Shown here in pieces: positions 1-8,395 of a stretch of 64,000 nucleotides of DNA (its first letter is position 1; each line of letters begins with the position of its first letter). Location of the stretch: NCBI GenBank assembly GCA_964509545.1, contig CAZDXQ010000001.1, positions 310,001 through 374,000 on the forward strand. Direction: 5' to 3'. This DNA comes from JADJWR01 sp964509545. GTDB lineage: Bacteria; Pseudomonadota; Gammaproteobacteria; Burkholderiales; Burkholderiaceae_F. Both the position numbers and the translations under genes were made by a program. The notes under the pieces are model-generated. The model was not told the DNA's origin. It saw only the letters and a program-made list of their open reading frames with translations, and did no database searches.

Positions 1-1
1 C

Positions 2-658
2 GGCGAGGGCATCGACTGGGGCGCGGGATTCACGGTGAAGATCATCGAGTTCAACAAGCGCCGCTGCGAGTACCTGGCGGCGCAGCTGTCGAGCCGCGCC
101 CTGGTGCTGCACGGCGACGCCACCGACGAGGACCTGCTGAACGAGGAAGGCGTCGCCGAGTGCGACCTGTTCGCGGCGCTGACCAACGACGACGAGAACA
201 ACATCATGAGCGCCCTGCTCGCCAAGCGCATGGGGGCGAGGCGCACGATCGCGCTGATCAACCGCAAGAGCTACGGCGAGCTGATGCAGGGCGGCCAGAT
301 CGACATCGCGATTTCGCCCAGCCATGCGACGCTGTCGAACCTGCTCAAGTACGTCCGCCGCGGTGACGTCGTTGCCGCGCACAGCCTGCGCCGCGGCGCC
401 GCCGAGGCGCTGGAGATCATCGCGCACGGCGATGCGAAGAGCTCGAAGGTCGTCGGCCGCCGCATCGAACAGATCGAGCTGCCCAAGGGGGCGACGATCG
501 GTGCCGTGATCCGCGGCGAGGGCGAGGCCGCGCGCGTGCTGATGGCGCACCACGACACCGTGATCGAAGCCGAGGACCACCTGATCGTCTTCGTCGCCAA
601 CAAGCGGATGATCGCGCGCGTCGAGAAGACCTTCCAGGTCGGCGTCGGTTTCTTCTAG
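2..658 (+). CDS. trkA: Trk potassium uptake protein TrkA, 5'-truncated by window edge
   Basis: Cytoplasmic NAD-binding regulatory subunit of the Trk K+ uptake system; it gates the TrkH channel. The frame is open from base 2, so the start lies outside the window and about 218 C-terminal residues are visible. The visible part begins inside the second Rossmann (RCK-N) domain: an acidic stretch HGDATDEDLL, then CDLFAALTNDDENNI, followed by a C-terminal RCK-C domain ending in VGVGFF. This is the usual TrkA C-terminus. Its partner trkH starts at 5755, but a TRAP-amidase block lies between them, which differs from the common adjacent arrangement. Identification is confident. Confidence 0.93.
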   Translation, partial: GEGIDWGAGFTVKIIEFNKRRCEYLAAQLSSRALVLHGDATDEDLLNEEGVAECDLFAALTNDDENNIMSALLAKRMGARRTIALINRKSYGELMQGGQIDIAISPSHATLSNLLKYVRRGDVVAAHSLRRGAAEALEIIAHGDAKSSKVVGRRIEQIELPKGATIGAVIRGEGEAARVLMAHHDTVIEAEDHLIVFVANKRMIARVEKTFQVGVGFF

Positions 659-702
659 GCAACGCTTTGCCTCCGGGCAGACCGCATCGGTAGCGTTGCC
701 GG

Positions 703-731
703 TTCGCAATGGGGATCAATGGTGCTATAAG
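703..731 (+). promoter_or_regulatory. Candidate sigma-70 promoter of the TRAP operon
   Basis: TTCGCA at 703-708 (4 of 6 matches to the -35 consensus) and TATAAG at 726-731 are separated by 17 bases in the 211-base gap between trkA and the TRAP binding protein. It would leave a leader of about 130 bases before the ATG at 870. This is called by eye only, and the rest of the gap shows no better match. Confidence 0.35.
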
Positions 732-869
732 TGCGCTCGAACCTGAGGGGCCTGTGACGTCCAGCAGGGCTCGCAATCCGTTCTTGGGGAAGGGCCGTTC
801 GTGGACTCATGCGTGTTCGGCCCGGAGCCAGTGGTTCCAACAAGTAGACAAGCCAAGGAGATCTCCATC

Positions 870-2063
870 ATGTCCGACCTCGTAGACCAGCCTTCCCAGG
901 CGCCGCAAGCTTCGTCCAACCGCCGCCGCTTCCTCGGTGCAGGCATCGCCGCCGCCGGCGCCGTCGCGCTGGCTGCCTGCGGCAAGAAGGAGGAGCCGGC
1001 CAAGGCTGCCGCAACGCCCGCGCCGGCGGTGGCCGCCGCGCCGTCGCCGGTGGTGATCAAGATGCAGGGCGCGTGGGGCGCGAAGGACATCTTCAACGAG
1101 ATGGCCGAGGAGTACGTCAAGCGCGTCAACGAGATGGCCGGCGGCCGGCTGAAGATCGACTACCTGGTCGCCGGCGCCGTGGTCAAGCCGTTCGAGGTCA
1201 CCGACGCCGTGTCCAAGGGCGTGCTCGATGCCGGGCACAGCGTTCCCGTGTACTGGTACGGCAAGAGCAAGGTCGCGTCGCTGTTCGGCTCCGGCCCGAT
1301 CAACGGCTGCGACGCGCACCAGACGCTGGCCTGGATCTATCGCGGCGGCGGCCTGGAGCTGTACAACGAACTGCTGCAGAAGATCCAGCTCGACGTGGTC
1401 GGCTACTTCGCCATGCCGATGCCGACCCAGCCGCTGGGCTGGTTCAAGAAGCCCATCACTTCGGCCAAGGAACTGGCCGGGCTCAAGTACAGGACCGTGG
1501 GCCTGGCGGCCGACCTGTTCCAGGAGATGGGCACCAAAGTCACGCAGCTGCCCGGCGGCGAGATCATCCCGGCGCTCGAGAAAGGCGTGATCGATGCCTT
1601 CGAGTTCAACAACCCGACCTCCGACCGCCGCTTCGGCGCGCAGGACGTGGTGAAGAACTACATGATGGGCAGCTACCACCAGGCGATGGAGTTCTTCGAG
1701 ATCATCTTCAACAGGAAGGTGCACGACACGCTGGCGCCGGACCTGAAGGCGATCCTGCGTTATGCCGCCGAGGCCGCGTCGTCGTCGAACTGGTGGACGG
1801 CGATGGACAACTACTCGCGCGACCTCGAGGAGCTGATCACCAAGGACAAGGTCAACGTGATCCGCACGCCGAAGGCGATCATGGAGGCGCAGCTGAAGGC
1901 GTGGGACGTGATCACCAAGAAGCTGTCCGACGAGGATCCGTTCTTCAAGAAGGTCGTCGACAGCCAGCGCGCCTGGTCGAAGCGTGTGGCCAAGTACTGG
2001 TTCTTCAACGAAGCCGACTACAAGGCCGGCTACGAGCACATCCACGGCAAACTGGGCTTCTGA
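870..2063 (+). CDS. TRAP transporter substrate-binding protein, DctP family, lipoprotein with Tat-like signal
   Basis: Extracytoplasmic solute receptor of a tripartite ATP-independent periplasmic transporter, 397 aa. The ATG at 870 is preceded by AAGGAG at 855-860; an in-frame ATG at 801 lacks such a site. The N-terminus has a twin-arginine-like motif (NRRRFLG, residues 17-23), a hydrophobic segment and a lipobox ending LAAC with Cys37. This suggests Tat export and membrane anchoring, whereas most DctP proteins are soluble. A Pro/Ala-rich linker follows, then the mature domain with the family's central region (residues ~200-270, including GLKYRTVG and the EFNNPTSD stretch). It is followed by a terminator-like hairpin and the two permease genes. 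The ligand cannot be read from sequence; organic acids, including amino or keto acids, are typical. Confidence 0.93.
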   Translation: MSDLVDQPSQAPQASSNRRRFLGAGIAAAGAVALAACGKKEEPAKAAATPAPAVAAAPSPVVIKMQGAWGAKDIFNEMAEEYVKRVNEMAGGRLKIDYLVAGAVVKPFEVTDAVSKGVLDAGHSVPVYWYGKSKVASLFGSGPINGCDAHQTLAWIYRGGGLELYNELLQKIQLDVVGYFAMPMPTQPLGWFKKPITSAKELAGLKYRTVGLAADLFQEMGTKVTQLPGGEIIPALEKGVIDAFEFNNPTSDRRFGAQDVVKNYMMGSYHQAMEFFEIIFNRKVHDTLAPDLKAILRYAAEAASSSNWWTAMDNYSRDLEELITKDKVNVIRTPKAIMEAQLKAWDVITKKLSDEDPFFKKVVDSQRAWSKRVAKYWFFNEADYKAGYEHIHGKLGF

Positions 2064-2117
2064 TCCCGGGGGGAGGCGTGGGCCGGAGCCTGCCGCTCAG
2101 GCGGCAGTCCGGCAGAC

Positions 2118-2148
2118 AAGACGGGGCGGCATGGCGTCGCCCCGTTTT
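2118..2148 (+). terminator. Hairpin with T-run between TRAP binding protein and permease genes
   Basis: An 8-bp GC-rich stem (2121-2128 with 2138-2145) and a 9-base loop are followed by TTTC; A/T and G-T pairs at the base extend the stem. It lies between the receptor and the small permease gene, where it could act as a partial terminator giving excess receptor over membrane subunits. The second TRAP operon has a comparable hairpin at 54650-54679. Confidence 0.6.
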
Positions 2149-2192
2149 CGTATGAATACCGATATCGTTGCCCTACCCCTCGGGGGCCCGAA

Positions 2193-2786
2193 ATGATCAA
2201 CAAGCTGATCCTGCAGATCGACTGGCTGAGCAAGGCGGTCGGCCACGCGTTCGCGTGGTGCATCATCGTCCTGACCTTCGGCACCGCGTACGAGGTGTTC
2301 GTCCGCTACGTGCTGCGCGATCCGACGAGCTGGGCGTTCGACATGAGCTACATCATGTACGGCGCCCTTTTCCTGATGGCCGGCGCCTACACGCTGTCGC
2401 GCAACGGCCACGTGCGCGGCGACGTGTTCTACCGGCTGTGGCCGCAGCGCGTTCAGGCGAGCGTTGAGCTGGTGCTGTACCTGATCTTCTTCTTCCCCGG
2501 CGTGGTGTCGTTCATGGTCGCCGGCTGGGGCTACGGCACCGAGTCGCTGCGCCTGCGCGAGGTCAGCGTCAACAGCCCGGTCGGCGTGCCGATCTGGCAG
2601 TTGAAGATGCTGATCCCCGTTGCCGGATTCTTCCTGACGCTGCAGGGAATCGCCGAGGTGCTGCGCTGCATCCTGTGCCTGCGCGACGGCGCCTGGCCGG
2701 CGCGGCTGCACGATGTCGAGGAACTTGAGGCGGCGCTGCAGAAGGAACACGGCACGGAAGCGGCCGCGAAGGGAGCCGGCAAATGA
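2193..2786 (+). CDS. TRAP transporter small permease subunit, DctQ family
   Basis: Four-helix membrane subunit of the TRAP transporter, 197 aa. Hydrophobic segments lie near residues 15-35, 50-70, 90-112 and 128-150, with the typical EVFVRYVLRDPTSWAFD stretch after helix 1. The C-terminus (after ~165) is hydrophilic and Lys/Glu/Ala-rich. It follows the hairpin after the binding-protein gene, and its stop overlaps the start of the large permease by four bases (ATGA at 2783-2786), so the two are probably translationally coupled. Confidence 0.92.
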   Translation: MINKLILQIDWLSKAVGHAFAWCIIVLTFGTAYEVFVRYVLRDPTSWAFDMSYIMYGALFLMAGAYTLSRNGHVRGDVFYRLWPQRVQASVELVLYLIFFFPGVVSFMVAGWGYGTESLRLREVSVNSPVGVPIWQLKMLIPVAGFFLTLQGIAEVLRCILCLRDGAWPARLHDVEELEAALQKEHGTEAAAKGAGK

Positions 2787-4132
2787 CCGATCCGCAAGTC
2801 GCGCTGCTGATGCTCGGCGGCTTCATATTCGTCATCCTGCTCGGCTTTCCGATCGCCTTCACGCTGATGGCGATGGGCGTCGGCTTCGGCTACTACGCCT
2901 ACTTCCGCCCGGCGCAGGCGTTCTTCGACAACCGCGTCTTCTACCTGCTGTCGCAGAACACGTTCTCGATCATGAACAACGACACCCTGGTCGCGGTGCC
3001 GCTGTTCCTTTTCATGGGTTACGTGATCGAGCGGGCCAACATCCTCGACCAGTTGTTCATGAGCCTGCGCATCTCGCTGCGCGCCATTCCGGGATCGATG
3101 GCGGTCGCGGCGCTCGTCACCTGCGCGCTGTTCGCCACCGCCACCGGCATCGTCGGCGCCGTGGTGACGCTGATGGGCCTGCTGGCGCTGCCGGCGATGC
3201 TGAAGGCCGGCTATGAACAGAAGATCTCGGCCGGCCTGATCTGCGCGGGGGGCACGCTCGGCATCCTGATCCCGCCGTCGATCATGCTGATCGTCTACGC
3301 CGCGACCTCGGCCACGTCGGTGGTCAAGCTGTACGCGGCAGCGATGATCCCCGGCTTCGTGCTGGCCGGCTTCTACATCGCCTACGTGATCGTGCGCGCG
3401 GCGCTGAACCCGAAGCTGATGCCCAAGCTGCCGAAGGAAGAGGTCGGCGACGTCGGCATCGTCGGCATGGTCGTGATGCTGCTGAAGGCGTTCTTCCCGC
3501 TCGCCATCCTGATCCTGTCGGTGCTTGGCGCGATCCTGTTCGGCCTGGCCACGCCGACCGAGGCGGCGGCGGTGGGCGCGGCGGGCGGCATGATCCTGGC
3601 GGCCGCCTACCGCTCGCTGTCGTGGCCACGGCTGAAGGAAGCGGTGTTCCTGACCGCGCGCACGTCGGCGATGGTCTGCTATCTGTTCGTCGGCTCGTGG
3701 ACGTTCTCCTCCGTGTTCTCCTACCTCGGCGGCGAAGGGGTGATCAAGGAGTTCGTGCTCGGGATGGACCTCGAGCCAGTGACCTTCCTGCTGCTGTCGC
3801 AGCTGATCATCTTCCTGCTCGGCTGGCCGCTGGAGTGGAGCGAGATCATCATCATCTTCGTGCCGATCTTCCTGCCGCTGCTGCCGCACTTCCAGATCGA
3901 CCCGATCTTCTTCGGCGTGCTGGTGGCGGTGAACCTGCAGACGTCGTTCCTGACGCCGCCGATGGCGATGTCCGCCTACTACCTGAAAGGCATCGCGCCG
4001 AAGGGCCTGGAACTGGGCACGATCTTCCTGGGCTGCCTGCAGTTCCTGGTCTTCGTCTTCATCACGATGATCCTGATGTACGTGTTCCCGCCGCTGTACC
4101 AGTGGCTGCCGAACCTGCTGTACGGCAACTGA
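2783..4132 (+). CDS. TRAP transporter large permease subunit, DctM family
   Basis: Twelve-helix transport subunit (449 aa) that moves substrate with Na+ or H+. It is hydrophobic throughout. Family landmarks include the early stretch LGFPIAFTLMAMG, GTLGILIPPSIMLIVYA near residues 155-171, the second-half repeat region ATPTEAAAVGAAGG, and VNLQTSFLTPPMAMSAYYLKG near residues 380-400. Length is normal for DctM. It starts inside the DctQ stop codon and is followed after five bases by the amidase gene, so binding protein, both permeases and amidase look like one transcription unit. Confidence 0.94.
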   Translation: MTDPQVALLMLGGFIFVILLGFPIAFTLMAMGVGFGYYAYFRPAQAFFDNRVFYLLSQNTFSIMNNDTLVAVPLFLFMGYVIERANILDQLFMSLRISLRAIPGSMAVAALVTCALFATATGIVGAVVTLMGLLALPAMLKAGYEQKISAGLICAGGTLGILIPPSIMLIVYAATSATSVVKLYAAAMIPGFVLAGFYIAYVIVRAALNPKLMPKLPKEEVGDVGIVGMVVMLLKAFFPLAILILSVLGAILFGLATPTEAAAVGAAGGMILAAAYRSLSWPRLKEAVFLTARTSAMVCYLFVGSWTFSSVFSYLGGEGVIKEFVLGMDLEPVTFLLLSQLIIFLLGWPLEWSEIIIIFVPIFLPLLPHFQIDPIFFGVLVAVNLQTSFLTPPMAMSAYYLKGIAPKGLELGTIFLGCLQFLVFVFITMILMYVFPPLYQWLPNLLYGN

Positions 4133-4137
4133 GCGAG

Positions 4138-5484
4138 ATGGACGCGGCCCGACTGAACTGGCTGACCGCGGCCGAGACGGCGCGACTGATCGCCGACGGC
4201 ACGCTCACGTCCGAGGAGCACGTGCGCGCCTGCCTCGCTCGCATCGACGACACCGAGCCGGCGATACAGGCGTGGGCCCATCTGGACAGGGACTATGCGC
4301 TCGAGCAGGCGCGCGAGGCCGACGAGCGGCGCATGCGCGGCGCGCCCTGCGGGCCGCTGCACGGCGTGGCGGTCGGCATCAAGGACATCATCGACGTGCG
4401 CGGGCTGCCGACCGAGGACGGGACGGTGCTGCACGCCGGCCGCCTGCCGCGGCGCGACGCGGCCGTCGTGGCGCGGCTGCGCGCGGCGGGCGCGGTAATC
4501 CTCGGCAAGACCGTCACCACCGAGATGGCGAGCTACGCGCCGGGCAAGACGCGCAATCCGCATGATCCCGAACACACGCCGGGCGGCTCGTCGAGCGGCT
4601 CGGCCGCCGCCGTAGCAGCCGGCCAGGTGCCGGTCGCGCTCGGCTCGCAGACCAACGGTTCGATCATCCGCCCGGCGTCGTTCTGCGGCGTCTACGGCTT
4701 CAAGCCGTCATTCGGGCTGGTGTCGCGCAGCGGCGTGCTGCGACTGTCGCGCCTGCTCGACCACGTCGGCGTGCTGGCCCGCTCGCTCGCTGACGTCGCG
4801 CTGGTGGCCGAATGCGTCGCCGGCGCAGACGAGGATGACCCGGACACCCAGCCGCCGCGCGCCCGTCCGCCGCTATCGGCAACACTGGCGCAGGAGCCGC
4901 CGCTGCCGCCGACGCTGGCGCTGGCGCGCACGCCCTTCTGGGACCGTCTCGACGCCGACGCCCGCGCCGCCTTCGACGAACTGGCGCAGGCGCTCGGCGA
5001 CCGTGCCCGGCCCTTCGATCTGCCTGAAACGGCGAAGCAGGCGATCGACTGGCACCGGACGATCTTCGAGGCGGATCTGGCGACGCAGTTCGAGCTCGAA
5101 TACGACCGTGGCGCCGACAAGCTGTCGGCCTCGCTGCGCGGGCAGATCGAACGCGGCCGGCAGGTGCGCGCCGTCGATTACAACCAGGCCGCGGCGCGGA
5201 TCGCGATCCTCAATGAAAGCTTCGAGTCGCTGTTCGAGCACTTCGACGCCATCGTCACGCCGGCCACCCTCGGCACCGCGCCGCGCGGGCTGGAGGCGAC
5301 CGGCGATCCGCTGCTGGCGACGCTGTGGACCTACTGCGGCATGCCGGCGTTAAGCCTGCCGCTGGCGCGCGGCGACAACGGCCTGCCGCTCGGAGTTCAA
5401 CTCGTCGGCGCGCGCGGCGACGACGCGCGGTTGCTGCGCACGGCGCGCTGGCTCGTGGCACAGGTTGCGCCCCCAGCCGCCTGA
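4138..5484 (+). CDS. Amidase signature family amidohydrolase
   Basis: Probable cytoplasmic amidase (448 aa) hydrolysing a carboxylic amide to acid and ammonia or amine. The Ser-cisSer-Lys triad can be placed by family pattern at Lys82 (GIKDIID), Ser151 in the Gly/Ser-rich GGSSSGSAAA stretch and Ser175 in QTNGSIIRP. The ATG at 4138 lies five bases after the large permease stop, so it is probably co-transcribed with the transporter and may act on the imported compound. That link is inference from position. The upstream in-frame extension is inside dctM and is not used. The sequence resembles general AtzF/GatA-like amidases, but no substrate can be named. Confidence 0.9.
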   Translation: MDAARLNWLTAAETARLIADGTLTSEEHVRACLARIDDTEPAIQAWAHLDRDYALEQAREADERRMRGAPCGPLHGVAVGIKDIIDVRGLPTEDGTVLHAGRLPRRDAAVVARLRAAGAVILGKTVTTEMASYAPGKTRNPHDPEHTPGGSSSGSAAAVAAGQVPVALGSQTNGSIIRPASFCGVYGFKPSFGLVSRSGVLRLSRLLDHVGVLARSLADVALVAECVAGADEDDPDTQPPRARPPLSATLAQEPPLPPTLALARTPFWDRLDADARAAFDELAQALGDRARPFDLPETAKQAIDWHRTIFEADLATQFELEYDRGADKLSASLRGQIERGRQVRAVDYNQAAARIAILNESFESLFEHFDAIVTPATLGTAPRGLEATGDPLLATLWTYCGMPALSLPLARGDNGLPLGVQLVGARGDDARLLRTARWLVAQVAPPAA

Positions 5485-5513
5485 CGCCGGCCAAGGATGA
5501 AGGGAGGATCCCG

Positions 5514-5678
5514 ATGTTGACCAAAGTGATCTTCGGCCTGATCAGCATGGCCCTGTTCGCGACCTTCGTCGGTCCGCCGGTGCTGAAACTGAAAGACCCG
5601 GCGCTGATCGTCGTCGTGCTCGTCGGCCTGGCGATGATGATCTACGACTTCGTCGAGTTCCTGCGCGAGAAGGACTGA
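5514..5678 (+). CDS. Small two-helix membrane protein (54 aa), unrecognised
   Basis: A 54-residue protein with two predicted membrane segments (residues ~4-22 and ~31-48) and a charged tail EFLREKD. A strong ribosome binding site (AGGGAGG at 5501-5507) sits in front of the ATG. It follows the amidase by 29 bases and is followed by a strong terminator at 5714-5745, so it is the last gene of the TRAP-amidase unit rather than part of the trkH unit. I do not recognise the family. Confidence 0.65.
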   Translation: MLTKVIFGLISMALFATFVGPPVLKLKDPALIVVVLVGLAMMIYDFVEFLREKD

Positions 5679-5713
5679 CGCGCCGCCTTGCCTCTGACCC
5701 GCAGCCGATCCGC

Positions 5714-5745
5714 AGCGGGCGCCTGACGGCGCCCGCTTCTTCTTT
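5714..5745 (+). terminator. Rho-independent terminator of the TRAP-amidase operon
   Basis: A perfect 9-bp GC-rich stem (5715-5723 with 5728-5736), extended by an A-T pair, with a TGAC loop is followed by a pyrimidine run TTCTTCTTT. It separates the TRAP-amidase unit from trkH and is the clearest terminator in the window. Confidence 0.8.
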
Positions 5746-5754
5746 CCGCGCCTG

Positions 5755-7224
5755 ATGACGGCCTTCACCCGCGCGCTCGCACCGCTGCTGAACGTGCTTG
5801 GCGCGGTGGTCGCCATCTTCGCCCTGACGATGCTGGTGCCGCTGGCGGTCGCTTTCCTTGCCGGCGAGGAGGCTTCCGAGGATTACGACTGGGCCATCGT
5901 GGTGACGCTGGCCAGTGGCGCCGCGCTGTGGCTGCTGACCCGGCGCTTCCGCCGCGAACTGCTGCCGCGCGACGGCTTCCTTCTGGTGACGCTGGTCTGG
6001 ACCGTGCTGCCGGCATTCGCCGCCCTGCCGCTGCTGCTGCACATTTCCGGCCTGAGCTTCACCGACGCCTACTTCGAAGCGATGAGCGGCCTGACGACCA
6101 CCGGCGCCACCGTGCTCAGCGGGCTCGACCGGCTGCCGCTGTCGATCAACGTCTGGCGCTGCATGCTGCAGTGGCTTGGCGGAATGGGCATCATCGTGCT
6201 GGCAGTGGCCATCCTGCCGCTGCTCGGCGTCGGCGGCTCGCAGGTGTTCCGTTCGGAATACGCGGGACCGCTGAAGGAGGCGAAGCTCACGCCGCGCATC
6301 GCCGACACCGCCAAGCTGCTGTATGCGATCTACTTCGGCCTGTCGCTCGCCTGTTTCCTCGCCTACCGCATTGCCGGAATGAGCTGGACCGATGCGCTGA
6401 TGCACACGTTCTCGACCATGGGCATCGGCGGCTTTTCCGCCTACGACGCCAGCTTCGCGCACTGGAATTCATCTGCGATCGAGTCGGTGGCGGTCATCTT
6501 CATGACGCTGGCCGGCATCAACTTTGCCCTGCATTTCACCGCCTGGCGGGCGCGTTCGCCGCGCGTTTATCTGCGCGATCCGGAAGCACGAACCTTCGTC
6601 CTCGTGCTGGTTTTCGCGGTCCTCGTGCTGACGGCCTTCCTGGTCGCCCGCGGCACCTATCCGGACTGGCCAACGGCGCTGCGTCATGCGCTGTTCAACG
6701 GCGTGTCGGTGGTCACCACCACCGGCTACGCCAACACCGACTACAACCAGTGGCCCACGTTCGCGCCGATCCTGATGCTGTTCCTGGCCAGCTTCGCCAC
6801 CTGCGCCGGCTCCACCGGCGGCGGCATCAAGATGATCCGCGGTCTCATCCTGCTGAAACAGGCGCGCCGCGAATTCGTCCGCATCCTGCATCCGCGCTCG
6901 ATCGCGCCGATCGCCGTCGGCCAGCGCACGATCGAGAACAACGTCATTTTCGCCGTGCTCGCGTTCATGCTGATCTACGGCGCGGCGATCACCTGGCTGT
7001 CGATTCTGATGCTCGCCTCCGGTCTCGACCTCGTCACGGCCTTCAGCGCGGTGTTCGCCTGCATCAACAACATCGGCCCCGGCCTGAACCTGGTCGGGCC
7101 ATCCGCCAACTATTCGACGCTGAACGACTTCGAGACCTGGGTGTGCACCTTCGCCATGCTGATCGGCCGTCTCGAACTGATGTCGGTGCTGGTGCTGTTC
7201 ACGCCGGCGTTCTGGCGCAAATAA
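5755..7224 (+). CDS. trkH: TrkH family potassium uptake channel subunit
   Basis: Membrane channel subunit of the Trk potassium uptake system, 489 aa. It shows the four pore-loop selectivity signatures of the SKT superfamily: LTTTGATVL (~residue 115), TMGIGGF (~222), VTTTGYANTDY (~322) and INNIGPGLN (~440). The pattern of paired helices around each loop fits TrkH length. The ATG at 5755 comes just after the upstream terminator. The regulatory subunit trkA is at the left edge of the window, separated from trkH by the TRAP-amidase unit. Confidence 0.94.
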   Translation: MTAFTRALAPLLNVLGAVVAIFALTMLVPLAVAFLAGEEASEDYDWAIVVTLASGAALWLLTRRFRRELLPRDGFLLVTLVWTVLPAFAALPLLLHISGLSFTDAYFEAMSGLTTTGATVLSGLDRLPLSINVWRCMLQWLGGMGIIVLAVAILPLLGVGGSQVFRSEYAGPLKEAKLTPRIADTAKLLYAIYFGLSLACFLAYRIAGMSWTDALMHTFSTMGIGGFSAYDASFAHWNSSAIESVAVIFMTLAGINFALHFTAWRARSPRVYLRDPEARTFVLVLVFAVLVLTAFLVARGTYPDWPTALRHALFNGVSVVTTTGYANTDYNQWPTFAPILMLFLASFATCAGSTGGGIKMIRGLILLKQARREFVRILHPRSIAPIAVGQRTIENNVIFAVLAFMLIYGAAITWLSILMLASGLDLVTAFSAVFACINNIGPGLNLVGPSANYSTLNDFETWVCTFAMLIGRLELMSVLVLFTPAFWRK

Positions 7225-7229
7225 ACGCG

Positions 7230-7586
7230 ATGCCGCGCGATGCCGTGCAGTTGAGCCTGCGCGTTGCGGCCACCGAAGCACAGCGCCAGGCCGCCATCGA
7301 AGCGTGGCTGCGCAGGCCGGATGGCGGCCCGTCGCGTCAACGCGTGATCATCGCCGAGGGCATCCTGTTCGATCGGCAGGGCCCACAGGGTGTCCCGGTG
7401 ATCGCGCTTGCCGGCGGCTGCCCCTGCTGCATTGGCGCGGTCGCACTGCGCGTGACGCTTGCGCGTACGCTACGCAGGCATGCCGGCGCCGCGGTGCTGC
7501 TGCTTGTCCTGGCGGACGAGCACGGGCGCCGCCTGCGCAGGCAGCTCGCAAGCGGCGAACTCGGCCTTGCGCTCGAGGTCGATTGA
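7230..7586 (+). CDS. Short CobW/G3E-GTPase-like protein lacking the P-loop
   Basis: A 118-residue protein starting at ATG 7230, five bases after trkH. The central motif GGCPCCIGAVALRVTLAR (residues ~66-83) matches the metal-binding Cys-x-Cys-Cys loop and following helix of CobW/UreG/HypB-type G3E GTPases. The downstream VLLLVLADEHGRRLRRQL resembles the next strand-helix unit. No Walker A motif is present, and the first ~60 residues are too short to hold the GTPase N-terminus. It may be a stand-alone metal-binding derivative or a degenerate remnant. No stop codon or frameshift breaks the frame. Function is not assignable. Confidence 0.62.
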   Translation: MPRDAVQLSLRVAATEAQRQAAIEAWLRRPDGGPSRQRVIIAEGILFDRQGPQGVPVIALAGGCPCCIGAVALRVTLARTLRRHAGAAVLLLVLADEHGRRLRRQLASGELGLALEVD

Positions 7587-7591
7587 GACGA

Positions 7592-8395
7592 ATGCACAGC
7601 GCACACGTCAACGGCATCGACATCGCCTACCGGCTGGACGGCGACGGCGCGCCGACCCGGCCGTGGCTGTGCTTCGCGCACGCGCTCGGCCAGGATCACA
7701 CGATGTGGGAGCCGCAGGCCGAAGCCTTCCGTCGCGCCTGCAACATCCTGCGCTATGACCTGCGCGGGCACGGTCGCAGCAGCGCGCCGGCGGGCGACTA
7801 TACGCTCGAGGTGCTGGCCGACGATCTGCGCGATCTCCTCGACAGCCTCGCCATCAAGCGCTGTCACTTCGTCGGCCTGTCCATCGGCGCCTTGATCGGC
7901 CAGTTGGCGGCTGCGCGCTGGCCACTGCGCTTCGCGTCGCTGACACTGGCCGGCGCCGCCTGTCGCTTCTCGCCGCAGATGCAGCCGATCTGGGCCAGCC
8001 GGATCAAGGCTGTCCGTACGCCGCTGGGCATGAACGCGGTCGTCGACGAGACGATCAGCGGCTGGTTCACGGCCGCCTTTTTCGCCACCCGGCGCGCCGA
8101 TATTGCGCGCACGGTGCGGGTGATCCGCAGCACTCCGGTCGACGGCTATGTCGGCGCCATCGCGGCCATGGCGCACGCGGACCTGACGGCGCGGCTGAGC
8201 GCCATAACTTGCCCGGTGCTGGTGGTCCTCGGCGACGACGATCGAATCACGACCCTGGACCACGCCGAGCAGATCCTGCGCCAGGTCCCGCAGGCCCGCC
8301 TGCGACGGATCCCGGGCGCTTCGCACCTGTCCAACGTGGAGCAGGCGACAGAGTTCAACGCGGCCTTGCGCGACTTCCTTGCCGCCGGGCCTTGA
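7592..8395 (+). CDS. Alpha/beta hydrolase, 3-oxoadipate enol-lactonase-like
   Basis: A 267-aa soluble alpha/beta-fold hydrolase. The oxyanion region FAHALGQDHTMW, the strand RYDLRGHGRSS, the nucleophile elbow GLSIGALIG, the acid in LGDDDRIT and the histidine in GASHLSN give a complete Ser-Asp-His triad. The sequence style resembles PcaD-type enol-lactonases, but no other protocatechuate pathway gene lies nearby, so the specific activity is unproven. The ATG at 7592 follows the previous stop by five bases, suggesting co-transcription with the G3E-like gene. Confidence 0.85.
   Translation: MHSAHVNGIDIAYRLDGDGAPTRPWLCFAHALGQDHTMWEPQAEAFRRACNILRYDLRGHGRSSAPAGDYTLEVLADDLRDLLDSLAIKRCHFVGLSIGALIGQLAAARWPLRFASLTLAGAACRFSPQMQPIWASRIKAVRTPLGMNAVVDETISGWFTAAFFATRRADIARTVRVIRSTPVDGYVGAIAAMAHADLTARLSAITCPVLVVLGDDDRITTLDHAEQILRQVPQARLRRIPGASHLSNVEQATEFNAALRDFLAAGP

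Noticed and set aside
658..700. An inverted repeat just after trkA (658-666 with 692-700)
   Set aside because: The arms are 25 bases apart and no T-run follows, so it is not called a terminator.
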